NCBI RefSeq assembly: GCF_008728195.1
Contig: NZ_CP031601.1
Span: 62,001-126,000, forward strand
Reading direction: 5' to 3'
DNA: 64,000 nucleotides
Source: Roseovarius indicus
GTDB lineage: Bacteria; Pseudomonadota; Alphaproteobacteria; Rhodobacterales; Rhodobacteraceae
Program-made: the position numbers and the translations under genes
In this document: positions 17,633 to 26,782 of the stretch, piece after piece
Numbering within the stretch: the stretch's first letter is position 1
Layout of the letters: each line of letters begins with the position of its first letter
The notes under the pieces: generated by a model
The model's input: the letters and a program-made list of their open reading frames with translations, nothing else
The model's database searches: none
Told to the model about the DNA's origin: nothing

Positions 17633-20161
17633 ATGAGTTTTGTATGGAAGGTTTTTCGAGTTACATTTTTTCTAGCGATTTATTTCTTTGCTGCTTTGGT
17701 AATTGTTACACTTGGATTGCAGTCTTGGTCGGACGGCAGCCAAGTTCTTTTTGCATTGGGAGCGCCCATCGTTTTGGTTTGGTGGCAAGAAAGGCGGCGA
17801 TCTAGAAAAATTGCCGCTACAAATGGCGGCGCAAAGAGTTCGGAAACACCAAAATCGAATTCAGCGCCGGTAGTGCCTCCAAATGCGTATAATAAACGTG
17901 TCGGGCGTGAACGCGAACGAACTCGCGAAGCTAGTGTTTCCAAGGCATCGGCTGCGACTCATGCCTTTTCTCCACCGAAGCAGGACTACGCCGAGATCGT
18001 TCGGGCCGGAAAGTCTGCGGCACCAGCTCTTGCGGCAGCCGCTGAAAGAAAACAATCTGGGCGAGTTGCATCGAGCAGGTTGTCCCGAACAAAGAAAAGC
18101 GGGTGGGTCCCTTCTAGCGAAACAGCTAGCGTCGCGGGCCGCAGCATCGGCGGCATGGTCTATGTTGGCACGCCTCCCTTGCTGAACTCCTACGGGTATC
18201 GTGACAAATGCCGAGCCTATATCGATCCATCCCTGTCGGTCGCGCGCTCGGGCAGGGACAAGGCTGGCGATGGCATGCCGTATTGGCCCGGATACTCGGA
18301 TATCTCACCCCAGTGTCGGGCAACCTACTTGGAGTGGTTGGCAAGTGGGCGAAGCGACGCCTCCTATAACCCCGGCTACATGTTCCTGTACTTCTACGGG
18401 CTGGAGCGTCGCTTCTTCGTCGATCAGTCCGACGAAGATGCCAAGGATATCGTCCAAGAAGTTCGGCGGCTGCAGTCACTTTACCCTGACAACCACTCGG
18501 TCAGACGCTATCTGGGTGAGTTCCTCGACATTGCGATGCTTGCCGAAACCGACCTCGACGCTATCGAACCGATTTTCGAGAAGCAGGGCTGGGAACTTCC
18601 GTTCTCACTCAAATACGCAATTGGAGTTCGGATCGACAAAGGCGAGCACCTGACTGCGGACTGGTTGCTGAGTTGGTTCATCTGCCATCCCGAAGGCAAT
18701 CTTAGAACTCCTGCGACGCGGTGCCGTGACGAGTTCATCGCCCTCTTCCGCATGCGATTTGATGAACGATTTCCGGACGGACTAAAAGTTACCAAGCCTA
18801 GGAAGAAGCTCACGGCGTCCTATCGGGCCGCTTCCAGCGAGTTTCAGGGGTCCGCCAACCCAACCTTGGATGGCAAGCCTGTCCCGGATATTTCCGGCCT
18901 GCGCAAACCGATCGAGATTGCTCAGGAGCTGGCTGATGAGGTGATGAACGATCTCGACAAGCTCAGTCGCTTCCTGGGCCGAAATCCTGAAGGTCGCGGA
19001 AGCGTTGAAGCGCATGCTTTGATGCCCACTGAACTTTGGGAAGCCTTCCCATCTGAGGAAATGGACCGCTTGAAATTCTGGGCAAGCGATGTCGTCGATC
19101 GAGGGGGATTGGTGCCGCTCAAGGAGGTCATCGGACGGCTGGAGGGAGAAACGAACGAGAAGATCGCGAAAAGGCAGATGACAGGAGCGGCCGACGCGCT
19201 CGCGCGCCTGGGTTTTGGTCTCGCACCTGACCCTCGGTTTGCACTCCGATCACCCAAGGCAGAGGAACCTGTTGTGCTGTTTAGCTTGGGTGAACCCATC
19301 GAAAGACTGGAGGAAGTTTCCGAAAGCTATCGAAACGCTCTTATGGAACTAGCGCTCGGGTCCTTCGTCGCCCATGCGGATGGTCGCATCGCGGAGCCCG
19401 AGCGCAGGGCGCTGGAGGATCAGGTTTCCGCCGCGGCCCTCAGCGATCAGGAACGCCGCAGGCTGCGTGCAAACCTTGAATGGTTCTTGGCCGTGCCGCC
19501 GGACATGACGCTTCTGCGGCGCAAATTGAAGGATGTGGGCCAAGACAGCCAGGCCGCTATGCGGGCAGCACTGGTTGGTGCAGCACATGCCGATGGCATT
19601 ATTCACTCCGACGAAGTCGCAAGCATCGAGAAAATCTACAAGGCTTTGGGCCTCGATCCTGCGCTTGCCTACTCGGATCTGCATGCTGGCGAAGTCGCGG
19701 ATGGTCCTCGCGCTGTTCGTGCCTCGCAACCGGGTCGCCCGGGCGAAGCGATACCCGATCTTGAAAAAGCCAGCGGACCCAAACTCGACGCGTCGCGGAT
19801 CGCAGCAATCCGTTCGGACACTGAGCGCGTGTCGTCCGTCCTCGGTCAGATTTTCGATGTCGAAGAGGAAGAAAGTGGTGCGTCTGGGCCCGCCAGCCAA
19901 AGCCAGCTGGCGGGGCTTGACCCGAAACACGGCGCCCTTGTCCTCGAACTAGTTACTCGGGAGCATTGGTCTGACACAGAGTTCGAGACGATCTGCGCCT
20001 CGCATGGCTTGATGGCGTCCGGGGCACTGGAAGTTGTGAATGAATGGGCTTTTGAGACCTACGATGAAGCGCTTCTCGACGAGTATGATGGATATGACAT
20101 GTCCCCGGAGATTGCGGAGGCGGTAAAAGAAAAGATGAGTGCGGAGGGCAGGGATGTCTAA
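17633..20161 (+). CDS. sngA: TerB-domain protein, Shango defence SngA-like
   Basis: 842-aa protein. Two membrane segments lie at the N terminus (about residues 7-28 and 35-50), followed by a basic linker. A TerB_N-type domain begins about residue 175 (DPSLSVARSG, then MPYWPGYSDISP and NPGYMFLYFYGLERRFF). A TerB domain lies about 570-640 (GSFVAHADGRIAEPERRAL), repeated as HADGIIHSDEVASIEKIYKA, and a TerB_C-like region ends the protein. TerB domains bind metal and occur in membrane-linked stress and defence systems. With the next two genes it matches Shango (TerB protein, ATPase, helicase). ATG 17633 is chosen because GGAG lies 9 bases upstream; the TTG at 17576 lacks a site. Confidence 0.85.
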   Translation: MSFVWKVFRVTFFLAIYFFAALVIVTLGLQSWSDGSQVLFALGAPIVLVWWQERRRSRKIAATNGGAKSSETPKSNSAPVVPPNAYNKRVGRERERTREASVSKASAATHAFSPPKQDYAEIVRAGKSAAPALAAAAERKQSGRVASSRLSRTKKSGWVPSSETASVAGRSIGGMVYVGTPPLLNSYGYRDKCRAYIDPSLSVARSGRDKAGDGMPYWPGYSDISPQCRATYLEWLASGRSDASYNPGYMFLYFYGLERRFFVDQSDEDAKDIVQEVRRLQSLYPDNHSVRRYLGEFLDIAMLAETDLDAIEPIFEKQGWELPFSLKYAIGVRIDKGEHLTADWLLSWFICHPEGNLRTPATRCRDEFIALFRMRFDERFPDGLKVTKPRKKLTASYRAASSEFQGSANPTLDGKPVPDISGLRKPIEIAQELADEVMNDLDKLSRFLGRNPEGRGSVEAHALMPTELWEAFPSEEMDRLKFWASDVVDRGGLVPLKEVIGRLEGETNEKIAKRQMTGAADALARLGFGLAPDPRFALRSPKAEEPVVLFSLGEPIERLEEVSESYRNALMELALGSFVAHADGRIAEPERRALEDQVSAAALSDQERRRLRANLEWFLAVPPDMTLLRRKLKDVGQDSQAAMRAALVGAAHADGIIHSDEVASIEKIYKALGLDPALAYSDLHAGEVADGPRAVRASQPGRPGEAIPDLEKASGPKLDASRIAAIRSDTERVSSVLGQIFDVEEEESGASGPASQSQLAGLDPKHGALVLELVTREHWSDTEFETICASHGLMASGALEVVNEWAFETYDEALLDEYDGYDMSPEIAEAVKEKMSAEGRDV

Positions 20162-21461
20162 GTTGAAACCACGTGAACGCGATGCAATCGTACAGGCGCT
20201 TCGGGCCGGGGTCGTGCCCAAGCTAGGTTTGCGCCATATTCAGGTCGGCCGCGTCCGGGAGATTGAAGAGCTCGTTAAGGACATGGACCGGATATCCGAT
20301 GGCGGATCGGCAATCAGGTTCATCATCGGGGAATACGGATCGGGCAAGACGTTCTTCATGAACCTGATCCGCCTCGTCGCCTTGGAGAAAGGCCTGGTCG
20401 TGATGTTCGCGGATCTGGCGCCGGATCGCCGCATTCACGCGACCGGCGGACAAGCTCGGGGGCTGTATGCGGAGATGGCCCGAAACCTCTCGACGCGGAC
20501 AAAGCCCGATGGCGGGGCATTGGCCAGCGTGGTGGAACGGTTTGTCAGCCAGGCTCACCGAGATGCTGAAGAACGGGATTTGCCTACGGGGACCGTCATT
20601 CGTGAACGCCTTGGCCACTTTGAAGAACTTACCGGAGGGTTTGAGTTCGCGGAAGTCATCCGCCGATATTGGGAAGGCCATGAAACCGGTGACGACGAGT
20701 TGAAATCCGCAGCCCTGAGGTGGCTGCGCGGTGAATTCGCGACACGCACCGACGCGCGCAAAGTACTTGGCGTACGAACAATCATCGACGACTCCAGTGT
20801 CTATGACCATCTGAAGCTGATGTCGGCATTCGTGTGCGAGGCCGGATATAAAGGATTGCTGGTCGGCCTTGACGAGATGGTGAACCTCTACAAGCTCACA
20901 TCGTCGCAGGCCCGCAATGCAAACTACGAACAGATACTCCGGATCCTGAATGATGTGCTGCAGGGCAGTGCCGAGAACCTCGGATTTCTCATGGGCGGGA
21001 CCCCGGAGTTTCTGATGAACACCCGTCGAGGGCTCTACAGCTACGAAGCCCTTCAATCACGTTTGGCCGAGAACACCTTCGCGCGAGACGGATTGGTCGA
21101 TCTTTCAGGACCGGTTGTCCGGCTCGCCAGCCTGACCCCTGAAGACCTTTTCGTACTTCTGGCCAATGTCCGGCGGATCATGCAGGACGACGCCGTTGCT
21201 CTGCCGGACGACGCGCTCGAGGCCTTCATGGCGCATTGCTCGGACCGGATCGGTGAAGCTTACTTCCGCACGCCGCGCAATACGGTGACCGCATTCGTGA
21301 ACTTGCTTTCCGTGCTCGAGCAAAACCCCGGTGTCGAATGGAGTGATCTGATCGAAAAGATCGAAGTCTCCGAAGACCTTGGCGAAGACATGACCGAGGT
21401 AGACGAGTCGACTGGTGCCCAAGACCCCGGTGACGATGACCTGATCAGCTTCAAGCTCTGA
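20154..21461 (+). CDS. sngB: DUF2791/BrxD-like ATPase, Shango SngB-like
   Basis: 435-aa P-loop ATPase of the DUF2791 family, to which BREX BrxD also belongs. Walker A is GEYGSGKTFFMN (about residues 58-69), and a Walker-B-like strand GLLVGLDEMVNL lies about 235-246. The DRRIHATGGQARGLY segment near residue 85 is typical of this family. The ATG at 20154 has a GGAGGG five bases upstream and overlaps the sngA stop by 8 bp; an in-frame GTG at 20139 is less likely. The helicase gene begins 5 bp after the stop. Inferred role: ATP-dependent partner linking the TerB protein and the helicase on DNA. Confidence 0.86.
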   Translation: MSKLKPRERDAIVQALRAGVVPKLGLRHIQVGRVREIEELVKDMDRISDGGSAIRFIIGEYGSGKTFFMNLIRLVALEKGLVVMFADLAPDRRIHATGGQARGLYAEMARNLSTRTKPDGGALASVVERFVSQAHRDAEERDLPTGTVIRERLGHFEELTGGFEFAEVIRRYWEGHETGDDELKSAALRWLRGEFATRTDARKVLGVRTIIDDSSVYDHLKLMSAFVCEAGYKGLLVGLDEMVNLYKLTSSQARNANYEQILRILNDVLQGSAENLGFLMGGTPEFLMNTRRGLYSYEALQSRLAENTFARDGLVDLSGPVVRLASLTPEDLFVLLANVRRIMQDDAVALPDDALEAFMAHCSDRIGEAYFRTPRNTVTAFVNLLSVLEQNPGVEWSDLIEKIEVSEDLGEDMTEVDESTGAQDPGDDDLISFKL

Positions 21462-21466
21462 CGTCG

Positions 21467-23638
21467 ATGAGCAGTGCGTTCGACAGACTGGCGAGGCCTG
21501 TGCAGAAATGGATACGCCAGAAAGGATGGCGCGAACTTCGCGACATCCAGGCGCGATCCATCCGGACGATCTGCGAAACTAATGCCGATTTGATCGTTGC
21601 GGCTTCAACGGCGGGCGGAAAGACGGAGGCGGCGTTCCTGCCGTTGATTTCACAGGTGCTTGACGAGCCGTGCGACGGCACCGGCTTCGATCTACTCTAC
21701 ATCGGTCCGCTGAAAGCCTTGATCACGGATCAGGCCATACGGCTGGAGGGCATCTGCCAGGAAGCAGAGCTTCCGGTTGTTCCCTGGCACGGGGATGTCT
21801 CGCAATCGATCAAGACGCGCGCGTTGAAATCTCCAAAAGGGATCCTGCTGATAACCCCAGAGTCCCTTGAGGCACTTTTCATTCGTCGTGGTTTGGAAAT
21901 CGCTCGCCTGTTTGGGGCCACGCGGGCAGTCGTGATCGACGAATTGCACACGGTTTTAGATAGCGAACGTGGTGTCCAGCTTCGTTCACTGCTCACAAGG
22001 CTCGAGCTCGCGACAAAGCGCCCAATCCGTCGGATAGGTCTGTCAGCCACTCTCGGCGACATGGACCTCGCCAAGGCCTATCTTCGCCCTGACGCAGCAA
22101 GCTCTGTCCAACTGATCGAAGCAGATGGCGGCGAGGCTGAATTGAGGCTTCAGCTTCGCGGCTACCTCTCAGGCGATGAAGATGGAAACAGTCCATCCGC
22201 AACGGATGCCATAGCAGCCCATCTTTTCAAACACCTTCGAGGCAGCGACAACCTGGTCTTCGCCGGAGCGCGCCAGCGGGTGGAGATCTACGCAGATCGG
22301 TTGCGGGAGCTTTGCGAGCGAGAACACCTGCCGCAGGAATTTTACCCCCACCACGCGAGCCTCTCCCGAGATCACCGTGACTTCGTGGAGCGGCGGCTCA
22401 AGGATCCTGCGAAGCCGACGACTGCGATTTGCACGTCGACCCTCGAGCTTGGAATCGACATCGGTGATGTGACCTGTGTGGCTCAAATAGGGGCACCGTT
22501 TAGCGTAGCAGCGTTGCGGCAACGGCTCGGGCGATCAGGCCGGCGTGAAGGACAACCTGCTATACTCCGACAGTACGCCGTCGAAGCCAAATTGTCGCCG
22601 GAGAGCAGTTTCGTCGATCGACTTCGCTTGGGCCTGATCAGGTCTATCGCGATGATAGATCTGTTGCTGGAAGGCTGGTGCGAACCGCCAAAACCGCAAG
22701 CGCTTCATCTTTCGACGCTCGTTCATCAGATACTGTCGGTTATCGCGCAGCGCGGCGGTGCGTCCGCAAGCGTGGTCTACAATGTACTGTGCCGCGAGGG
22801 TCCTTTTCGAAGGGTCACGACTGAGGTGTTCGCCGATGTGTTGCGTGCGATTGGCCATCCTGAAACCGGTTTGATCGAACAGGCCGGAAGTGGGCTGTTA
22901 CTCTTGGGCCCGACAGGCGAGAAGCTGGTCGAGCATTACAGCTTCTATGCGGTGTTCCAGACACCTGAGGAATTCCGTTTGGTTGCAGAGGGGCGGGATC
23001 TTGGAACCTTGCCGATCGACAATGTTCTTGCTCCGGGGATGCTGTTGATTTTTTCCGGGCGGCGTTGGGTTGTTCAAGAAATTCATGATCGTGAAAAGGT
23101 CATAATCGTCAAACCCGCGAAGGCTGGTGTGCCTCCAGTCTTCGGCGGCGATGCAGGCGACATTTATGACAAGGTGATAGACCGAATGTTCAGTGTGCTC
23201 GAGCGGGGTATCAGTCCACCCTACATGGAGGCCGTTTCGCTAGAGATGCTAGACGAAGCGCGCGCCCACTATGAGCAACTCGGGTTCCGGACCAAGAATA
23301 TCTACAGTTTTGGCGAACGTACATCGATCATCGCAACGCGGGTCGGAACGGTGAAGACGTCAACTCTCGCGCTCGCACTAAGAAGTAAGGGGTTCTTGGT
23401 TGAACAGCATGACGGGTTTCTGCTGGTGGAGGCAGGGGACGAAACCCCCGATCTTCAAACGGCACTAACGCATATTCGATCTGGCGAACCTGTCGATCTG
23501 TTCGCGGGAGCAGGGAACTTCGTGTCGGAGAAGTTTCATCCGTACCTGTCGAAGCCGCTCTTGGAGTTGGATGCAGCCAGTTCGAAGCTTGTTCCTCAAA
23601 TTCTTCCAACGTTGGTTGAAAGGATCATTCAGGCATGA
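21467..23638 (+). CDS. sngC: DEAD/DEAH-box helicase, Shango SngC / BrxHI-like
   Basis: 723-aa superfamily 2 helicase. Walker A is STAGGKTEAAF (about residues 47-57), motif II is VVIDELHT (about 155-162, a DELH box), motif III is GLSATLGD (about 192-199) and motif VI is QRLGRSGRR (about 352-360). The overall layout resembles Lhr and BrxHI helicases. No nuclease motif is seen. It follows the BrxD-like ATPase by 5 bp, a pairing known from BREX type 2 and Shango. In Shango the helicase is presumed to act on invading DNA; the mechanism is not visible in the sequence. Confidence 0.88.
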   Translation: MSSAFDRLARPVQKWIRQKGWRELRDIQARSIRTICETNADLIVAASTAGGKTEAAFLPLISQVLDEPCDGTGFDLLYIGPLKALITDQAIRLEGICQEAELPVVPWHGDVSQSIKTRALKSPKGILLITPESLEALFIRRGLEIARLFGATRAVVIDELHTVLDSERGVQLRSLLTRLELATKRPIRRIGLSATLGDMDLAKAYLRPDAASSVQLIEADGGEAELRLQLRGYLSGDEDGNSPSATDAIAAHLFKHLRGSDNLVFAGARQRVEIYADRLRELCEREHLPQEFYPHHASLSRDHRDFVERRLKDPAKPTTAICTSTLELGIDIGDVTCVAQIGAPFSVAALRQRLGRSGRREGQPAILRQYAVEAKLSPESSFVDRLRLGLIRSIAMIDLLLEGWCEPPKPQALHLSTLVHQILSVIAQRGGASASVVYNVLCREGPFRRVTTEVFADVLRAIGHPETGLIEQAGSGLLLLGPTGEKLVEHYSFYAVFQTPEEFRLVAEGRDLGTLPIDNVLAPGMLLIFSGRRWVVQEIHDREKVIIVKPAKAGVPPVFGGDAGDIYDKVIDRMFSVLERGISPPYMEAVSLEMLDEARAHYEQLGFRTKNIYSFGERTSIIATRVGTVKTSTLALALRSKGFLVEQHDGFLLVEAGDETPDLQTALTHIRSGEPVDLFAGAGNFVSEKFHPYLSKPLLELDAASSKLVPQILPTLVERIIQA

Positions 23639-23733
23639 GCGGTGGGAAGCAGAGGTTGTTTCCTTGCACGTTCTGAACCGCTAGGGCCAAATGCAATGGC
23701 CTTTGGGGGCGCAGAGATCATTTGGAGAATGTC

Positions 23734-25941
23734 GTGGCCGATAAGCTGAACATAAATCTAAGATATTGTTATGGAATTGGAAAACTTGAGTCAGAGCTGG
23801 AGTTTAAGCACAAAGGCTACGCGATCTACGCTCCGAACGGTGTTATGAAAACATCGTTTGCGAAGACAATGATGGACCTTTCGGAAGGCAATTCGCCGAA
23901 GGACCTGCACTTCCCGGATCGCGAACCTACTTGTGAGATCACCCTGAATGGCGAAGCCATTAAGAAAGAGGAAATTTTCGTCGTTAAATCCTACGATGAC
24001 AAATTCTCTTCAAGTCAGGTGTCCACTCTTCTTGCGAACGCCGAACTCAGAACGAAGTACGAAAAAATCCATCAGTCGATTGGCGAAGCAAAAAAGGCTT
24101 TGGACAAAGCTCTCAGGAACGCTGCGGGGTTTGGAGAGAGATCACGGGAGAACTTAGACCCGATTATCGAGGATGTGTTCGGCGGCAGCTATTATGAGGC
24201 ACTTTCTGCGATTGAGGACGAGCTCAACGAACTTCATCAATCGGACCTCGGCAAAGCCGACTACAGAATCCTGTACGACCCAAAAGTTCAGCAATTCCTT
24301 GCCAGCGAAGATGTGGCGGCTGCGGTCGAGGACTTTGCGCAAAAGTATGACGAGATAACCGAACAATCGCCAATCCTTCGAAGGGATTTTCAGTATCACA
24401 ATGTCGCCCAGGTTCAGCAGCAACTCGAAGCGAACAACTTTTTTAACGCTGGACATAGCATCAGCTTGGCGGATGAAAACACGGATCAGAAGGAAGAGGT
24501 TTCATCGGACCAATCTCTTCGCGAGCGCATCGAAGAGGAGAAGCTTCGCGTCTTGAACGATGAGGCGGTGGCGAAGAAATTCGACACATTCAATTCAAAG
24601 CTCAAAAATAAGGAGCTGCAGGCTTTCCGAGACTATATCACAGATAATAAACACCTTCTGCCTATGCTAAACGAACCGAAAGGCCTGAAACGTGACCTTT
24701 GGATGCAATATCTTCGGGCTGCACTTGATGAGTACAAAGCGCTGGTATCCGAGTATCGAACTGGTCAAAGTGCTCTCGCTGAAATCATCGCAGACGCGGA
24801 CAGCAGCAGAGGTGATTGGGATGCTGTAGTGGCAGATTTCAATCGTCGCTTTCTCTACCTGCCATTTGAACTTTCCGTTGAGAATAAGGCCGATGCGATC
24901 CTCAAAGGAAGTGCTCCTTCGATTGCTTTTATCATCAAAGATGCAGGTGATGAGAGGCGTTATGCTTCATCCGAAAAGCAAGAACTGCTCCGAGCGCTAA
25001 GCACAGGTGAAAGCCGCGCGCTGTACATACTTGATATTATGTATGAGGTATTCGTGCGATGGAAGAACCGCACCAAGACCCTCTTTGTCTTTGACGACAT
25101 TTCTGACTCGTTTGACTACAAGAACAAGTTCGCGATCATCGACTTCTTGGAGGATGTAACCAAGGTCGAAGACACCAATTTCCTTGCCATCGTCCTGACT
25201 CACAACTTTGATTTCCTTCGAACAGTTTCAAACAGAGATATCTGTCCAGCACATCAGTGTCGGCTGGCGTTTCGATCTGATGATGGGATCAAGTTTGAGC
25301 CATTCGAGCGGACGGATATCCAGAGTCCGTTTCGTAAGTGGCAGGGCAGATTGGCGGAACCGTCCGTTCTAATTGCCTATATCCCGTTCTTACGTAATTT
25401 GATCGAGTACACGCTTGGCCCAAAAGATGCCGATGGGAATCCTAATGCTGACTACCTTCAGCTTACCAGGATGCTCCACTACAAAGATGAAACTGAAGCC
25501 CTCACCATTGAGGACTACAAGGCTGTATTCGAACGCCATTTGAGCGGGTGTACTTTCCCTGATGTTGATCTGACGCAGCCAATTATTGAGCATCTTTTCG
25601 CCACGGCCGATGAGTGTGAAAAAGTTGCCGATGGCATCAATCTTGAGCACAAGATCGCTCTGTCAATCGCGATCAGAATGCGAGCCGAGCGATACATGGT
25701 CGCGAAGATCCGTTCTGCGCAGGAAGAATTTGATGTTTCGAATAAGCAGACGGGGAAGATTTTTCAAAAATTCAAAGACTTGTTCAATAATGAAGCCGAA
25801 AAAATAGGCCTTCTACGCCGCGTTAATCTAATCACGCCAGCGAATATACATCTCAATTCCTTTATGTATGAGCCAATCTTAGACATGGGCATGGCCGAGT
25901 TGGTGACGTTGTACCAGAACGTAAAGTCAGATTTGAACTAG
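23734..25941 (+). CDS. ABC-like AAA ATPase of a predicted two-gene defence module
   Basis: 735-aa ATPase that folds back across a long helical insert. Walker A is APNGVMKTSFAKTM (about residues 33-46), which departs from GxxGxGK[ST] by having MKTS. The signature LSTGESRALYIL (about 422-433) and Walker B LFVFDDISDSFDYKNK (about 448-463) place it with RloC/PrrC-like and OLD-like SMC-type ATPases. The region after Walker B (about 500-735) is helical and of unknown function; no anticodon-nuclease motif was found. GTG 23734 is chosen because GGAG lies six bases upstream. Base composition is more AT-rich than the flanking genes. Eleven bases separate it from the CoiA-like nuclease, so the pair probably acts together. 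Confidence 0.7.
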   Translation: MADKLNINLRYCYGIGKLESELEFKHKGYAIYAPNGVMKTSFAKTMMDLSEGNSPKDLHFPDREPTCEITLNGEAIKKEEIFVVKSYDDKFSSSQVSTLLANAELRTKYEKIHQSIGEAKKALDKALRNAAGFGERSRENLDPIIEDVFGGSYYEALSAIEDELNELHQSDLGKADYRILYDPKVQQFLASEDVAAAVEDFAQKYDEITEQSPILRRDFQYHNVAQVQQQLEANNFFNAGHSISLADENTDQKEEVSSDQSLRERIEEEKLRVLNDEAVAKKFDTFNSKLKNKELQAFRDYITDNKHLLPMLNEPKGLKRDLWMQYLRAALDEYKALVSEYRTGQSALAEIIADADSSRGDWDAVVADFNRRFLYLPFELSVENKADAILKGSAPSIAFIIKDAGDERRYASSEKQELLRALSTGESRALYILDIMYEVFVRWKNRTKTLFVFDDISDSFDYKNKFAIIDFLEDVTKVEDTNFLAIVLTHNFDFLRTVSNRDICPAHQCRLAFRSDDGIKFEPFERTDIQSPFRKWQGRLAEPSVLIAYIPFLRNLIEYTLGPKDADGNPNADYLQLTRMLHYKDETEALTIEDYKAVFERHLSGCTFPDVDLTQPIIEHLFATADECEKVADGINLEHKIALSIAIRMRAERYMVAKIRSAQEEFDVSNKQTGKIFQKFKDLFNNEAEKIGLLRRVNLITPANIHLNSFMYEPILDMGMAELVTLYQNVKSDLN

Positions 25942-25952
25942 GCGTGATCGGA

Positions 25953-26645
25953 ATGCGTTTTGCACTTTTGAATGGTCAACGAGTTGAGGCGACGCCTGGT
26001 GCCTTGGGCAACTGCCCAGGCTGCAATGCCGCCATGCTAGCTCGATGCGGGACCAAGAAGGTCTGGCATTGGGCGCACAAAGGCCGCCGCCATTGTGATC
26101 ATTGGTGGGAAAACGAAACCGAGTGGCATCGCGACTGGAAGAACCGGTTTCTCACCGACTGGCAAGAGGTGCCAGCTCGCGATGAAACTGGCGAGCTTCA
26201 TATTGCGGATATCAAAACACCCTATGGCCTTGTGATCGAGTTCCAGCACTCTGCTATCAAGTCGGCTGAGGTAAGAAAGCGCACAGATTTCTACGGTCAA
26301 GTAATTTGGATTATCGATGGAACCCGCCGCCCAACTGATCTGATCCAATATGAACGTATGTTGTCAGAAAACTATCCGGAACGGTTCGACGGCGTTGATA
26401 TCTACACCGTTTATTGCGAGGAAACACGGCTTCTCAAAGAATGGGGATCATTGGGCAAGATCGTCGGATTTGACTTTGGCGGCGAAAATCTATGCTTGCT
26501 GACAGCCGCACAAGGCAGAAGCCGTTATCTCTTCGACTTCCCAAAGGTGGAGTTCGCTAGGTTGATTAGTGAAGGGAGGCCGCTACCAGTGGTTCAGTTC
26601 GCAGAACCCACCCAGCGTGGCTATCGAAGGCGTAGAAGATTCTAA
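25953..26645 (+). CDS. CoiA-like nuclease with zinc ribbon
   Basis: 230-aa protein of CoiA-like architecture. It has an N-terminal zinc ribbon (CPGCNAAMLARCG, then WHWAHKGRRHCDHW) and a PD-(D/E)XK-type core: Glu in ENETEWHRDWKNRF, Asp in HIADIKTPYG and Glu-x-Gln in LVIEFQHSAI. CoiA is known from competence operons, but isolated CoiA-like nucleases also occur beside ATPases in defence islands. It is the last gene of the island and ends 137 bp before the convergent virB6. The ATG at 25953 is preferred over a GTG three codons earlier, since MRFALLNGQ begins the conserved strand; neither has a strong ribosome site. Confidence 0.75.
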   Translation: MRFALLNGQRVEATPGALGNCPGCNAAMLARCGTKKVWHWAHKGRRHCDHWWENETEWHRDWKNRFLTDWQEVPARDETGELHIADIKTPYGLVIEFQHSAIKSAEVRKRTDFYGQVIWIIDGTRRPTDLIQYERMLSENYPERFDGVDIYTVYCEETRLLKEWGSLGKIVGFDFGGENLCLLTAAQGRSRYLFDFPKVEFARLISEGRPLPVVQFAEPTQRGYRRRRRF

Positions 26646-26782
26646 TAAACTTCAGGTCGCAAACAGTCGTTTTTGGCGGCTATCCTGGTCTACTAAAATC
26701 AACGCTTTGGATATGAAAACCGCCCGTAGAAGTTCACCAGCAGTACCTTTGCGGTTTTTGGAGGGTTGTTTTCATTAGCCCG

